Positions 52,597 through 62,785 are shown, numbered from the stretch's first letter. The stretch: 64,000 nucleotides of DNA from Mucilaginibacter cryoferens (GCF_014205845.1 NZ_JACHCR010000030.1:1-64000), one strand, 5' to 3'. The notes: generated from the sequence alone by a model not told the origin. A program made the numbers and translations.

Positions 52597-53544
52597 ATGA
52601 CGCCTAAAACCAATTTACCTTTCCTGCCACTATTTGCCGTTATTTTATGCGTTACGCAAGCCTGTAAAGAAAACCCCAAAATAGTTAAGCACCGGGGTGA
52701 GCGCGACCTAATATCATTTAAAACTGTACAAGGCATTGGATATTCCGAAATTTCGCGCCGCACTGCTACCGGGCTCTCCTTTAATGAATATGGCTACCAC
52801 CTTGAACCACAATGGCAAATAAACTTTGTGTCTAATGATTCGGCAAGTATATATAGCCCAACCAAAGGCCAGTTTATAAACTTTCCACTAACGCGCGGAT
52901 ACGATTCTATTTTTAACACCGCCCGCGTGTGGTTTAAAGTAAAAATTATGAATAAAGACAGCCTTAAGCTGGAATTGATCGACTCATACGGCGACACGGT
53001 AGATACCCGTGGTGCTAAAATTTACATGCTTTTTTATGCCGACAACTACATCAAAAACACACTACACACCAACACTACCGTACTAAAAAGAGCAAGTGCC
53101 AGAGATTCGTTGTTTATAAGAGCCTTATCCGATGCATCAAATAAAGATTATACACAGGCGTTTGCAGCCACGCAGCCTGTTACTTTAACAAGTAATAACC
53201 CTAAGGTTAGGGTAAAAAAATGGACTGTCGAAGGTGATATTTTGAATCATTTTGATACTTCTGATGAGTATATGAACCCTACATTTGATATCGTTATAAA
53301 CAAAGCCCATGCCGATTTTTATTATTCGTTCAGCATTATTATTGATTCAAAAGGCGCAATACATTATGGCAAGCCTTTGATACCTTTTTTGGGCGAAGGT
53401 CTCAGAAAAAATTACATTCAGCAATCTGAAGCTGTGATGGAAAGTTACCTTAAAAAATACCTCGCCGTAAAACCTGGGTCAACGCTCGGCATTATCCACG
53501 CCAGCGAAATTAACCTGCACGTAGGCGGCAAGGTTGACAGATAA
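52597..53544 (+). CDS. Lipoprotein of unknown function, paralogue 1 (315 aa)
   Basis: Signal plus lipobox: MTPKTNLPFLPLFAVILCVT then Q-A-C. The mature part shares with the next gene the segments GLSFNEYGYxLEPQWxxxFV, SIYSPTKxxFINFPLTRGYD and PGSTLGIxHxS. Overall the two are about 55-60 % identical by eye. I recognise no domain. The pair sits just before the 908-aa MG2/plug protein gene and may be envelope partners of it (inference). Confidence 0.8.
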   Translation: MTPKTNLPFLPLFAVILCVTQACKENPKIVKHRGERDLISFKTVQGIGYSEISRRTATGLSFNEYGYHLEPQWQINFVSNDSASIYSPTKGQFINFPLTRGYDSIFNTARVWFKVKIMNKDSLKLELIDSYGDTVDTRGAKIYMLFYADNYIKNTLHTNTTVLKRASARDSLFIRALSDASNKDYTQAFAATQPVTLTSNNPKVRVKKWTVEGDILNHFDTSDEYMNPTFDIVINKAHADFYYSFSIIIDSKGAIHYGKPLIPFLGEGLRKNYIQQSEAVMESYLKKYLAVKPGSTLGIIHASEINLHVGGKVDR

Positions 53545-53652
53545 TTTTAATTATTAATTGTTTAATGAAAAAATCGGCCCAAAACCATCCTTGTTCCAAA
53601 AGTCCTTCATCCAAAAATCTGTTTTTCCAAAAATTACATATCTTTAAGCCGT

Positions 53653-54612
53653 ATGCTATCTATCAATATAAAAACTATAAAACTGACCGGTTTTATACTA
53701 CTTACTATTGTTTCACTTGCGCAAACTGGCTGCGGTGGTGGTGCCGGCACCCAAAAAAAAGAACTGCTTGATTTTAAGCCCTACAACGGCATCAACTATT
53801 CTGAAGTTAAACGCCGGCAAAAAAACGGACTATCATTTAACGAATATGGCTACCAGCTGGAACCGCAATGGAAAATGAAATTTGTTTCTGATGATTCGGT
53901 TAGCATATACAGTCCCACAAAAAAAGGGTTCATCAATTTTCCACTTACCCGAGGATACGATTCTATTTTTAATGCCGCCCGTTCATGGCTCAAGGTTCAA
54001 AAAATGACCAAAGACAGCCTTGTTTTAGAGATCATCAAACAAAAAGGCGATTCGCTGGATATTAAAGGAACAAAGGTTTTTATGCTTTTTTATGCTGATG
54101 ACTATGTAAAAAACGTTTTGCATACCGATACATCTATATTAAGGCATCCAAGCCGCCTGGATACCGCATTTATCCGCAGCCTATCGGCAAAAGCTAACCA
54201 GGATTATAAAAAGGCTTTTTCGGCCAGGCAGCCTGCCGAGCTGATCAGCAGAAGCATTCAGGTAAAGGTTAAACAACGCACCACCAAACCCGAAATCGAC
54301 AACAACTTTGATCCGTCTGACGATTACCTCGACCCTACCTATGATATTGTGATCAACAAAGCATACAAGGATTTTTACTACTCCTTCACCATGTATATTG
54401 ACGACCACGGTCGAATGTATTATGGTAAGCCATTGATAGCTCTTAACGTAAGCGGGCCCGAATTTGAACAGGCGTATATTCGCATGTCGAGCGCTATTAT
54501 GGATAGTTATTTAAAACTATACCTTAATATTATACCAGGTTCAACATTGGGCATATTACACTCCAGTATGGTATCTGTGCATGTAGAGGGAAAAACCGCC
54601 CCGGCACAATAA
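53653..54612 (+). CDS. Lipoprotein of unknown function, paralogue 2 (319 aa)
   Basis: The start MLSINIKTIKLTGFILLTIV leads to a lipobox at ...LAQTGC. It is a tandem duplicate of the gene at 52597: after the signal the two align almost without gaps (LDFKPYNGINYSEVKRRQKN against ISFKTVQGIGYSEISRRTAT). The 3' end overlaps a hairpin GCCCCGGCA/TGCCGGGGC (54598-54623) that spans the stop codon. Function unknown. Confidence 0.8.
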   Translation: MLSINIKTIKLTGFILLTIVSLAQTGCGGGAGTQKKELLDFKPYNGINYSEVKRRQKNGLSFNEYGYQLEPQWKMKFVSDDSVSIYSPTKKGFINFPLTRGYDSIFNAARSWLKVQKMTKDSLVLEIIKQKGDSLDIKGTKVFMLFYADDYVKNVLHTDTSILRHPSRLDTAFIRSLSAKANQDYKKAFSARQPAELISRSIQVKVKQRTTKPEIDNNFDPSDDYLDPTYDIVINKAYKDFYYSFTMYIDDHGRMYYGKPLIALNVSGPEFEQAYIRMSSAIMDSYLKLYLNIIPGSTLGILHSSMVSVHVEGKTAPAQ

Positions 54613-54896
54613 TTTGCCGGGGCAATTACGTTTAACTTATTTTACAGGGTGCATATTAAATTAGTACAAACAGTAACAATCATGTTATTATACGTGCGAT
54701 CCATCCAATTGGCTTTAACTTTCACGTTGATAATTTAAATGGGGAATTTTGCGTACCAGTTAAATAAAACAGGCATCGTAAAACACCCTATTAAACCACG
54801 CCGGTTTGTAAAAAAATGTTAAATGATGTGTGTGCCCGGTAAGCAACAACCCTAAATGTTTATATTAGCCCCTGTTAGCCGCTTTATATTATATTA

Positions 54897-57623
54897 ATGA
54901 TATCAAGAAAATTTTCACTCGTAGTATCTCTGTTATCCTCTTTTGGCTTTGCCGCAATGGCTCAGCAGGATAGCATTCCTTTAACCACCATTATTGAAAA
55001 GACAGCCAAATATTCGACTGCTTTTCCTATCGAAAAAGTTTATCTCCATTTAGATAAACCCTATTATGCCGCCGGCGATACCATTTGGCTAAAGGCTTAT
55101 GTAACGGTAGAAAAACACCAGCCATCGGGCTTAAGCGGTATTGTGTATGTTGACCTGGTTAACGGCCAGGATTCGGTATTAACCAGCCTTAGGTTACAAC
55201 TTAAAAATGGTTTTGCAAATGGCAATATAACGCTCGATGGCGAAACCTTTAAGCAGGGTGCCTACCGCATAAGAGCTTATACCAACTGGATGCGCAATTT
55301 TGATCCGGATTATTTTTATGACCGTACCATAAATGTTGGTAATGCTATTGATAACAAGGTAAACACTTTTATTACCTATAAAAGTTCGGGTAAAAAAGGA
55401 GGCTTGATAAAGTTGAATGCCAACATTATTTACAAGAGCCCTTCAAGTGCGCCGTATGCCGATAAAAAGGTAACTTGGCAGTTGATACGTAACGGAGACC
55501 CCATTGGCAAAGGCCGGGGCAGTACAGATGCCAACGGAAACTTACTGGTAGAGATGCCCGAAAATGATGCAGAAACCCTGATGTCGGGATCGTTGGTTAC
55601 CTCTATTGATATGGGTGACCGTAACTTTGTAACCAATACATTTCCTTTAAAAGGCTCTATAACAAGTTTTGATGTGCAGTTTTTCCCGGAAAGCGGGCAG
55701 CTTACCAATGGCGTGCGCACCAAAATAGCCTTTAAAGCCATCAACGTAAAAGGCCTGGGTGCCGATATTACAGGAAACGTTACAGACGATAAGGGCAACG
55801 AAGTAGCTGTACTTAAATCATCGCACCTGGGCATGGGTATATTTGGTATAACGCCAGATATTGATAAAACCTATACAGCCAACGTAATTTTCCCTAACGG
55901 TTCAAAAGCTACGTATAAGCTGCCAAGGGTGCAAAGTATGGGTATTGGCCTTGCCATTAACAACAGCGACCCCGATAACCTTGCGATTAAAATAGCTGCA
56001 AACGATGTGTTTTTACAACATAAACAAAACAAAAGCTTTTACCTTGTAGCACAAAGCGGCGGCGTTATTTACTATGCGGCTTCTACTACATTGCAAAACC
56101 TCAGCTATTCGGCAAACGTACCGAAGTCAAAATTCCCTACCGGTGTTTTGCAGATAACCCTGTTCTCATCGGGCGGTTATGCTTTATGCCAGCGGGTTGT
56201 TTTTATTCAGCATAACGATCAGTTGAGCCTTGCTTTAAAAACAGACAAACCATCTTACACTGTAAGGCAAAATGTAAAAATGTCGGTAACGGCTCTTAAC
56301 AAAACCGCGCCTGTTATAGGCAGTTTTTCTGTAGCGGTTTTAGATGATACTACTATACCATCTGATGAAAATAACGAACAAACTATTTTAAGCAATATCC
56401 TGCTTACATCTGATTTGAAGGGTTATATAGAAAAGCCCAACTATTACTTTAACAAGCCAGATCAGGAGAAACTTGATAACCTGGATATTCTGATGCTTAC
56501 CCAGGGTTATAGCCGTTTTAGTTATGAGGATTTGCTGGCCGATAAATACCCACCTATTTACGTGGCACCAGAGCAAGGCATCGAAGTAACAGGCATATTA
56601 CGTACCAATACAGGCCTGCCTGTTAGTAAAGGTAACATTCGCCTGTTAGTACCCGACAATAGTTTTTCGGCCGAGACGCTGACAGATATGTCTGGTAACT
56701 TTAAATTTTCGGATGTGGTTGTGAAGGATACTTCAAAGATAACCCTGAGCGCCCGTAACAACGTTAACAGCAAAAACATGGTAATTAACGTTAACGGCGA
56801 AATTTTTCAGAAGATAAACAAAAACAACAACGTTGCAGATGAGGTAGTGAACATTGATAGCGTAATACGTCCCTACCTGGAAAACAGCCGTAAACAATAT
56901 CAAAGCTCGCGGGTACTTAAGGAGGTAGTGATAAAGGCCAAACCAGTTGTTAAAAAAGCAAGCCATACAGATTACGGCACCTTTGCGGGGCTTAGTCCGC
57001 AGGCAGATCATGAAATAAATGCAGAACAGTTAAAGGGCTGCCCTATTTTATTAAACTGCTTAAGCACTATGGCATTGGGCTTAACTTATGTTGATAATAA
57101 CTTTTATGTAACCAGGGACTATAACCAAGGGAACAAAACAACACCGGTGCAAATTTACATTAACAGCTCGCAGGTTGATGTTAGCAACCTGAGTTCGATG
57201 ACAGGCGACGATGTAGAATCGGTGGAGATATTTTTAAACGACGGCCTAAGCGGCATTAACAAAGTAAACGGTACCAAAGGTGTTATGGTCATCAACAAAA
57301 AGGAAATAAAGAAACAAAAGATCTCTCTTTCTCAATTGATGGCGCTTATACCTAAACAAAATGTAATTACGTTTGCCGTACAGGGTTACACCAAGGCCAA
57401 AGATTTTTATGTACCCAAGTACGATGTTAACAAAAGCAGCGTTATTGGCCTCGACCTGCGCAACACTATTTACTGGAACCCCAAAGTAGTTACCGATAAA
57501 ACAGGCATAGCAACCTTTAATTTTTATAACAGCGACGCCCGTGGCTCTTACCGCGCCATTATTGAAGGCTTGGATGGCGATGGTAACTTAGGCCGCCAGG
57601 TAATACATTTTAATGTGAAATAG
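54897..57623 (+). CDS. MG2-like/TonB-plug domain protein (908 aa)
   Basis: A signal peptide (MISRKFSLVVSLLSSFGFAA) precedes a macroglobulin MG2-like domain near residues 40-145 (VYLHLDKPYYAAGDTIWLKA). Several Ig-like/beta domains follow, then a carboxypeptidase-regulatory-like segment near 560-620 (TGILRTNTGLPVSKGNIRLL) and a TonB-plug-like region near 690-805 (TPVQIYINSSQVDVSNLSSM, GVMVINKKE). It ends with RGSYRAIIEGLDGDGNLGRQ. No beta barrel follows. It shares its plan with the 1947-aa protein at 32272 but lacks the thioester domain. Envelope role inferred; exact function unknown. Confidence 0.85.
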   Translation: MISRKFSLVVSLLSSFGFAAMAQQDSIPLTTIIEKTAKYSTAFPIEKVYLHLDKPYYAAGDTIWLKAYVTVEKHQPSGLSGIVYVDLVNGQDSVLTSLRLQLKNGFANGNITLDGETFKQGAYRIRAYTNWMRNFDPDYFYDRTINVGNAIDNKVNTFITYKSSGKKGGLIKLNANIIYKSPSSAPYADKKVTWQLIRNGDPIGKGRGSTDANGNLLVEMPENDAETLMSGSLVTSIDMGDRNFVTNTFPLKGSITSFDVQFFPESGQLTNGVRTKIAFKAINVKGLGADITGNVTDDKGNEVAVLKSSHLGMGIFGITPDIDKTYTANVIFPNGSKATYKLPRVQSMGIGLAINNSDPDNLAIKIAANDVFLQHKQNKSFYLVAQSGGVIYYAASTTLQNLSYSANVPKSKFPTGVLQITLFSSGGYALCQRVVFIQHNDQLSLALKTDKPSYTVRQNVKMSVTALNKTAPVIGSFSVAVLDDTTIPSDENNEQTILSNILLTSDLKGYIEKPNYYFNKPDQEKLDNLDILMLTQGYSRFSYEDLLADKYPPIYVAPEQGIEVTGILRTNTGLPVSKGNIRLLVPDNSFSAETLTDMSGNFKFSDVVVKDTSKITLSARNNVNSKNMVINVNGEIFQKINKNNNVADEVVNIDSVIRPYLENSRKQYQSSRVLKEVVIKAKPVVKKASHTDYGTFAGLSPQADHEINAEQLKGCPILLNCLSTMALGLTYVDNNFYVTRDYNQGNKTTPVQIYINSSQVDVSNLSSMTGDDVESVEIFLNDGLSGINKVNGTKGVMVINKKEIKKQKISLSQLMALIPKQNVITFAVQGYTKAKDFYVPKYDVNKSSVIGLDLRNTIYWNPKVVTDKTGIATFNFYNSDARGSYRAIIEGLDGDGNLGRQVIHFNVK

Positions 57624-57629
57624 TTTTTT

Positions 57630-57770
57630 TGGAGCAAGGATTTGGGGAGTAAGGATTTTGGGAACAAAGATTAAAGGACAAGAGAATTGAAACTCTTGTC
57701 CTTTTTCTTTTAATCCTTTAATCTTTGCTCCTTGCTCCCCAAAATCCTTACTTTCTTTTTCGCTTAAAAA
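57630..57770. terminator. Hairpin terminator inside a GGAGCAAGGAT inverted repeat
   Basis: The core AAAGGACAAGAG (57673-57684) pairs with CTCTTGTCCTTT (57693-57704), then TT. Outside it, GGAGCAAGGATTTGGGGAGT is mirrored by CTTGCTCCCCAAAATCC. It is the same word family as 8843-9080. Confidence 0.75.
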
Positions 57771-57804
57771 AACTTAATTTTATTTCACACATAAACTTAT
57801 TATC

Positions 57805-58209
57805 ATGAATCCTTCCTTAATTAACTGGGCCGCGGTTGTTGTGGCCGCTCTTTCATCTTTTTTTGTTGGTGGTATCTGGTACTCTCCCTTGATGTTTCAA
57901 AAGGCATGGATAGCCGATAATAAACTGCTTGATGAAGATTTAAAAGCAGGCAACAAACTTCGCATATTTGGGATGACGGCAATTTTCTCGTTAATTATGG
58001 CAGCAAATCTGGCAGCCTTTTTAGCCGCCCCTGCAACTACCGTTACCTGGGGTGCCACAGCCGGTGCACTCGCTGGTGTATGGACATTTAGCGCCATAGC
58101 CATCATGAGCCTGTTTGAGCTAAAACCGTGGAGATTGATATTTATAAACGGGGGATATAGCTTAGTTTCATTAACCTTAATGGGCGCTATTTTAGGAGCC
58201 TGGAGGTAG
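57805..58209 (+). CDS. DUF1761 membrane protein (134 aa)
   Basis: Four TMs are visible. The start INWAAVVVAALSSFFVGGIW followed by YSPLMFQKAW is diagnostic of DUF1761, as is the late SLFELKPWRLIFINGGYSLV. The function of the family is unknown. The next gene, a TMEM175-like protein, begins 94 bp downstream on the same strand. Confidence 0.9.
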   Translation: MNPSLINWAAVVVAALSSFFVGGIWYSPLMFQKAWIADNKLLDEDLKAGNKLRIFGMTAIFSLIMAANLAAFLAAPATTVTWGATAGALAGVWTFSAIAIMSLFELKPWRLIFINGGYSLVSLTLMGAILGAWR

Positions 58210-58302
58210 AGAGGAGGATAAATTCTAAAAATTAAATCCATGAACTTAAATTTAGGATTTAGAAATTGGAGTTTAGGATTTAGAGTTTCATATGTAGTTT
58301 TC

Positions 58303-58929
58303 ATGAACAAATCATACAATCAAATAGCCGGTAAAAACAAGGGGCGCATTGAAGCTATAAGCGATGGGGTATTTGCCGTGGCTTTAACTTTGCTTGTTTT
58401 GGATATTAAAGTACCGGTGAGCGAGGCCATAAAAACCGAGGGGCAGCTTTTTGCATCATTTTGTTTGATAACCCCCAAATTGCTCACCTACTTTTTAAGT
58501 TTTATGACCCTGGGGATCTTTTGGACGGGTCATACCACCCAGTTTAACTACTTTGAAAAAAGCGATCGCAATTTAAACTGGATCTGCCTGTTCTTTTTAA
58601 TGCTTATCTCCCTGCTACCCTTTACCACCGCGTTATTAAGCGAATACATTCATTTTAAGGTGGCTTTGGGTTTCTACTGGCTCAACATTCTGTTATTGGG
58701 CTTAACCCTGCTATTGCAATGGAATTATGCCTATAAACGCAACCTAACCAGTATACCCCAAAATGAACAAGAAGCCATTAACAAAGCGATGCGCCGGCGT
58801 ATTATAATTTCGCAAATATTATATGCTTTTGGTGCCTCGTTATGCTTTGTTAATATTTATTTAAGCATAGGCGTTATTATTATCATACAACTCAACTTTG
58901 CCATACCCATAATTAACAGGCGGATATAA
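58303..58929 (+). CDS. TMEM175/DUF1211-family membrane protein (possible K+ channel)
   Basis: The start is the ATG at 58303 (MNKSYNQIAGKNKGRIEAIS); the frame upstream lies in repeat words (TTTAGGATTTAGA). RIEAISDGVFAVALTLLVLD carries the conserved R...S-D motif of TMEM175 channels. Six TM segments in 208 aa fit a single-repeat bacterial family member, which forms K+-conducting tetramers. Ion selectivity here is inferred from the family. Confidence 0.88.
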   Translation: MNKSYNQIAGKNKGRIEAISDGVFAVALTLLVLDIKVPVSEAIKTEGQLFASFCLITPKLLTYFLSFMTLGIFWTGHTTQFNYFEKSDRNLNWICLFFLMLISLLPFTTALLSEYIHFKVALGFYWLNILLLGLTLLLQWNYAYKRNLTSIPQNEQEAINKAMRRRIIISQILYAFGASLCFVNIYLSIGVIIIIQLNFAIPIINRRI

Positions 58930-58931
58930 AA

Positions 58932-59363
58932 TTATACCCGATGATTATCGGCACGCCAGTTTTTGATAGCTCGTTTAATATCATCGGGCCGAAGGCTTTC
59001 GGCCAACGTTTTTTCAACCAATTGTACCATTTCTTCGTCGGCAGCAAAGCGTAAAGCAGCTATTTGGCCAATAGTAAGCTTAGTGCTTAAAGGCTGGCGT
59101 GTAAGTATAAAATATCTTAAAGTTTCTTCAGCGCGGATAGCCCTGTCTTGCGCCTTTAACGGAAAAGTGCGCATCAAAATAAAAACAAAAACCAGGCAGG
59201 TAAATAACAATAATATCAGCAGCGAAGTTAACATACCATCGGCGGCCCACTGCTTTACCACATTTACAATAGCCAATATAAAACCGGCTAAAAGCAAAAA
59301 GGTTAATACATAATGATAGCTTGCCGTATAGCGCCTGTGGTTGGCAAAATTCTGATCGGTCAT
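58932..59363 (-). CDS. DUF6526-like membrane protein (143 aa)
   Basis: Two TM helices (FLLLAGFILAIVNVV and LLILLLFTCLVFVFILMRTF) lie in the first 70 residues. A soluble helical tail follows: AQDRAIRAEETLRYFILTRQ, then IAALRFAADEEMVQLVEKTL and IKRAIKNWRADNHRV. This plan fits the DUF6526 proteins. Its stop is 2 bp from that of the convergent TMEM175-like gene. Function unknown. Confidence 0.8.
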   Translation of the reverse strand: MTDQNFANHRRYTASYHYVLTFLLLAGFILAIVNVVKQWAADGMLTSLLILLLFTCLVFVFILMRTFPLKAQDRAIRAEETLRYFILTRQPLSTKLTIGQIAALRFAADEEMVQLVEKTLAESLRPDDIKRAIKNWRADNHRV

Positions 59364-59566
59364 TGGTTTTGGATTTTAATGGAAAGATAGCTTTTTAGTA
59401 GCAAGTAGTTAGTATTAAGACTTTTTTTGCCTTTTAAAAACTTCGACGCAATTGTCTTGATACTTGATACTAACTACTCGATACTATAATGACTTGATAC
59501 TATAATGACATTTTTCCTAAACAATGCAGCCATATTTGAGTTCAATTTATAATAAACAATAACAGT

Positions 59567-60430
59567 ATGGCTACTACAGCAAGTTCTTTTGAAAAAACTT
59601 TCAGTTTAGGCGGCGATTTTACTATAAACCGCCTGGGCTATGGCGCTATGCGCATTACCGGCCAGGGCATTTGGGGGCCTCCCAAAGATAAATATGAGTG
59701 CATCCGCGTTTTAAAACGCGCGATAGAACTGGGTGTAAACTTTATTGATACTGCCGATAGCTACGGCCCCAATGTATCTGAAAAATTAATTGCCGAAGCC
59801 CTTGCACCCTACCCTGCCGACCTGGTAATAGGCACCAAAGGTGGCTTGCTACGCACAGGACCCAATGAATGGCCTGTAGACTCGTCGCCAGCACATTTGG
59901 CACAGGCCCTGGAAGGCAGTCTGAAACGTTTAAAACTGCAAAGGATAGACCTTTACCAGCTACATCGCATAGATCCCAAAGTACCTGCCGAAAAATCATT
60001 TGAGTTTTTGCAAAAGGCGCAGCACGATGGCAAAATAAAACACATCGGTTTATCAGAAGTAAGTGTGGCCGATATCAAAAAAGCGCAGGAGTTTTTTGAG
60101 GTAGTATCGGTACAAAACATGTATAGCGTTGATAACCGCAAATGGGAAACCGAACTGGAGTATACCCGCGATCATAATATCGCTTTCATTCCGTGGTTTC
60201 CCCTTGGTGGTGGTAACGTACAGGGCGAGCAAATATTAAAACGTGTTGCCGATAAGCATAACGCCACCATTCACCAGATTGCGTTAAGCTGGCTTTTACA
60301 GCACTCGCCAAATATTTTGTTAATTCCGGGCACATCAAGTGTTGAACACCTGGAAGAGAATATGAAAACTATCAACATTCAATTATCTGATGATGACATC
60401 GATATTTTGAATACTTTGGGCAAGGCCTAA
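59567..60430 (+). CDS. Aldo/keto reductase
   Basis: The protein has 287 aa. The catalytic tetrad is readable: Asp and Tyr in GVNFIDTADSYGPNVSE, Lys in LVIGTKGG, His in IDLYQLHRID. NADPH-binding loops follow (WFPLGGG, LLIPGTSSVEHLEENM). It is the bacterial oxidoreductase-type AKR that reduces aldehydes, with unknown natural substrate. A terminator follows at 60457. Confidence 0.93.
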   Translation: MATTASSFEKTFSLGGDFTINRLGYGAMRITGQGIWGPPKDKYECIRVLKRAIELGVNFIDTADSYGPNVSEKLIAEALAPYPADLVIGTKGGLLRTGPNEWPVDSSPAHLAQALEGSLKRLKLQRIDLYQLHRIDPKVPAEKSFEFLQKAQHDGKIKHIGLSEVSVADIKKAQEFFEVVSVQNMYSVDNRKWETELEYTRDHNIAFIPWFPLGGGNVQGEQILKRVADKHNATIHQIALSWLLQHSPNILLIPGTSSVEHLEENMKTINIQLSDDDIDILNTLGKA

Positions 60431-60456
60431 AAAAGACCAACTTTAGCACACAAAAG

Positions 60457-60491
60457 CAAAAGGATGTCATTAAGTTTATGGCATCCTTTTG
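60457..60491 (+). terminator. Rho-independent terminator after the aldo/keto reductase
   Basis: CAAAAGGATG-T-CAT (60457-60470) pairs with ATG-G-CATCCTTTTG (60478-60491), loop of 7 nt. The T-rich 3' arm (CCTTTTGTTTT) suits termination. Confidence 0.8.
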
Positions 60492-60517
60492 TTTTAGCTG
60501 AAAACGATACCACGACT

Positions 60518-60943
60518 ATGAAAACCAAAGAAGAAATACTCAATAGCTTTTATACCGCAGGGGCCAATGGCATGCCAGAGATAGCTGCACCCGATTTGCT
60601 TAACGCAATGGAAGCCTACAAGCAACAAAGCCTACAAGATGCTTTTAACGCCGCCCGCATGCTTAAAGATGAATCATCTGCACCACCCGATTATCGTTTC
60701 TGCGACCTGGACGACTATATCAAAAGCACCGAAATAAAAGTTGCCAAGCACGAACGCGACGAACTAAGCGAACATATAGCCCTGGTGGCCGAAAGCGTGC
60801 TCCCCAACTTTTTACCCGATGACCCCACAGTAAATGAGTTTTCTTTCGATTTTAATATGATGGGCATTGGGTACACCGCCTTTTACATTAAAGATGAAAA
60901 TGGCTACTGGGAAATGAACAGGTGGAGATTGGGAAGGGAGTAG
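60518..60943 (+). CDS. Hypothetical protein, 141 aa
   Basis: The start is the ATG at 60518 (MKTKEEILNSFYTAGANGMP); the frame upstream falls in the terminator. The protein is acidic and helical at the N-terminus (LLNAMEAYKQQSLQDAFNAA), with a C-terminal strand-rich part (TAFYIKDENGYWEMNRWRLG). I recognise no family. Inverted words GGCAGTTTGCAGTT / AACTGCC / GCAAACTGC follow at 60955-61028. Confidence 0.7.
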   Translation: MKTKEEILNSFYTAGANGMPEIAAPDLLNAMEAYKQQSLQDAFNAARMLKDESSAPPDYRFCDLDDYIKSTEIKVAKHERDELSEHIALVAESVLPNFLPDDPTVNEFSFDFNMMGIGYTAFYIKDENGYWEMNRWRLGRE

Positions 60944-61025
60944 GCCGTTTCCGGTTGGCAGTTTGCAGTTACTTAGCAAGTAATAAAGTTAAAACTGAGA
61001 ACTGCCTACTGCGCACCGCAAACTG

Positions 61026-61316
61026 CTAAATAACCGCCACCTTAATAGGCTTCACATCCACACTTTCCCATACCTTTTGGGTGATGTAGGGTTCGCCCTG
61101 CTTCCAGGCTTCTAATTGCTCCTCCAGTTCAAATTGCAGCATCATTACCGAGCCTATCATATTGCCTTCATCATTTAAGAAAGCCGCCGCTGCTACAAAG
61201 TTGCCATTTGCTTTAAGTGCCTTAACACCATCCAAATGATGTAGGCGCGTATCCATACGGCGTTTAAGCGCGCCTTCATCGGTATAATCATATCCGGTTA
61301 CCAGGTATTGTTTCAT
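61026..61316 (-). CDS. YciI-like (YCII-related) protein, 96 aa
   Basis: The sequence starts MKQYLVTGYDYTDEGALKRR and has the YCII plan: DTRLHHLDGVKALKANGNFV with the conserved H-H-L-D active-site dyad, then SVMMLQFELEEQLEAW and DPYI-like GEPYITQKVW. It is a ferredoxin-like dimeric fold of unclear function. Single gene. Confidence 0.9.
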   Translation of the reverse strand: MKQYLVTGYDYTDEGALKRRMDTRLHHLDGVKALKANGNFVAAAAFLNDEGNMIGSVMMLQFELEEQLEAWKQGEPYITQKVWESVDVKPIKVAVI

Positions 61317-61531
61317 CAGGTTTTAAAATTTATTTTGTTAAATAAAACTCAACCCATATGGTCAAATTCTGTTTTGTTATCGCAGTTGTAAAACTATAAA
61401 ATTAAGAATACTGGCTAAATTCTTAAATATTCACCTAAAGCATCACAATTTTTCTTAAATTAATTTATATTTATAAATGTAAACTTGACAATTTTTACAA
61501 TATTTGTTTCCCAATTGTAACAGACCAAATA

Positions 61532-62698
61532 ATGAAGCACACCCTACACCAGGAATTTATTAAGATATTTAACAAAGAAGCCGATAACGCCTACTTCTCA
61601 CCAGGACGCGTAAACCTTATTGGCGAACATATTGATTACAACGGCGGGCTGGTTATGCCCTGCGCCATTACCTTTGGCACCTACCTGTTAACATCACCAA
61701 ATGAGGATGGCGTTTTCCGTTTCAGAAGCTTAAATTTTGACGAAAAACAGGATATTGCCCTACAATCATCTTATGAAAAAGTTGGTGAAAACTGGTTCAA
61801 CTTCCCCATTGGTGTTATAGATAGTTTTATAAAAGAAGGACATGAACTTAAGGGTTTGGATTTTCTTTTTTATGGCGATATCCCAATTGGTTCGGGTTTA
61901 TCATCATCAGCTTCTATCGAAGTAGTTACATCTTTCGCCCTGAATGATATCTTCAATAGCGGTTACAGCAAACTTGATTTGGTTAAACTATCAAAATCTG
62001 TAGAAAACAATTTTATAGGTGTAAACTGCGGCATTATGGACCAGTTTGCCGTAGCCTTTGGCGAAAAGAACAAAGCCCTGATGCTCAATTGTGATACACT
62101 GGATTACGAGGCCGTTGACAGCAATTTAGGCGAATATGTGCTGGCCATCATCAATACCAACAAACCTAGAAAACTGGCCGAATCAAAATACAACGAGCGT
62201 GTTGAAGAATGCCAAACTGCGCTGACTGCTTTGCAGCAGGAACTTGATATCAACTATCTTTGCGATATTGATGCCGATACGTTTAAAAAATATCAACACC
62301 TGATTACCAATCCTGTTGTACTTAAACGCGCCACACACGTTATTGAAGAGAATGACCGTGTAAAACTGGCCGCCAAAGCGTTGGCAAGCAATAACCTTGA
62401 CGAATTTGGCCGTTTGATGTACGCCTCCCATGATTCGCTGCGCGACTTATACGAGGTGAGCGGCGTTGAACTGGACACCGTTGCCGAATACAGCAAAACC
62501 AACCCCAATGTTGCAGGTGCCCGCATGACGGGAGCAGGCTTTGGAGGTTGCGCCATTGCCTTAGTAAAGGGCGATGCATTTGAAGATTTTGCCAAAGAGG
62601 TAACTGAATACTATACTCAAAAAATAGGCTACGCGCCATCTGTTTACAACTCGTTAATTGGCAACGGCGTTGGCTTATTAAACCAAGTAGCTATTTAA
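61532..62698 (+). CDS. galK: Galactokinase
   Basis: The protein has 388 aa. GHMP kinase motifs are complete: the galactokinase signature FSPGRVNLIGEHIDYNGG, the ATP loop PIGSGLSSSASIEV, GVNCGIMDQFAVAFGEKN with the catalytic Asp, and motif 3 GARMTGAGFGGCAIALV. It phosphorylates galactose at C1 in the Leloir pathway. No galT, galE or galM is adjacent. The 61317-61531 leader is AT-rich. Confidence 0.95.
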   Translation: MKHTLHQEFIKIFNKEADNAYFSPGRVNLIGEHIDYNGGLVMPCAITFGTYLLTSPNEDGVFRFRSLNFDEKQDIALQSSYEKVGENWFNFPIGVIDSFIKEGHELKGLDFLFYGDIPIGSGLSSSASIEVVTSFALNDIFNSGYSKLDLVKLSKSVENNFIGVNCGIMDQFAVAFGEKNKALMLNCDTLDYEAVDSNLGEYVLAIINTNKPRKLAESKYNERVEECQTALTALQQELDINYLCDIDADTFKKYQHLITNPVVLKRATHVIEENDRVKLAAKALASNNLDEFGRLMYASHDSLRDLYEVSGVELDTVAEYSKTNPNVAGARMTGAGFGGCAIALVKGDAFEDFAKEVTEYYTQKIGYAPSVYNSLIGNGVGLLNQVAI

Positions 62699-62785
62699 GC
62701 TATTATTCGATACTTTTGCGCCTCCTGGTTTATTAGCTTATTGGCAAAACACCAATAAATTGATAAACCAATGAACTAATAAACT

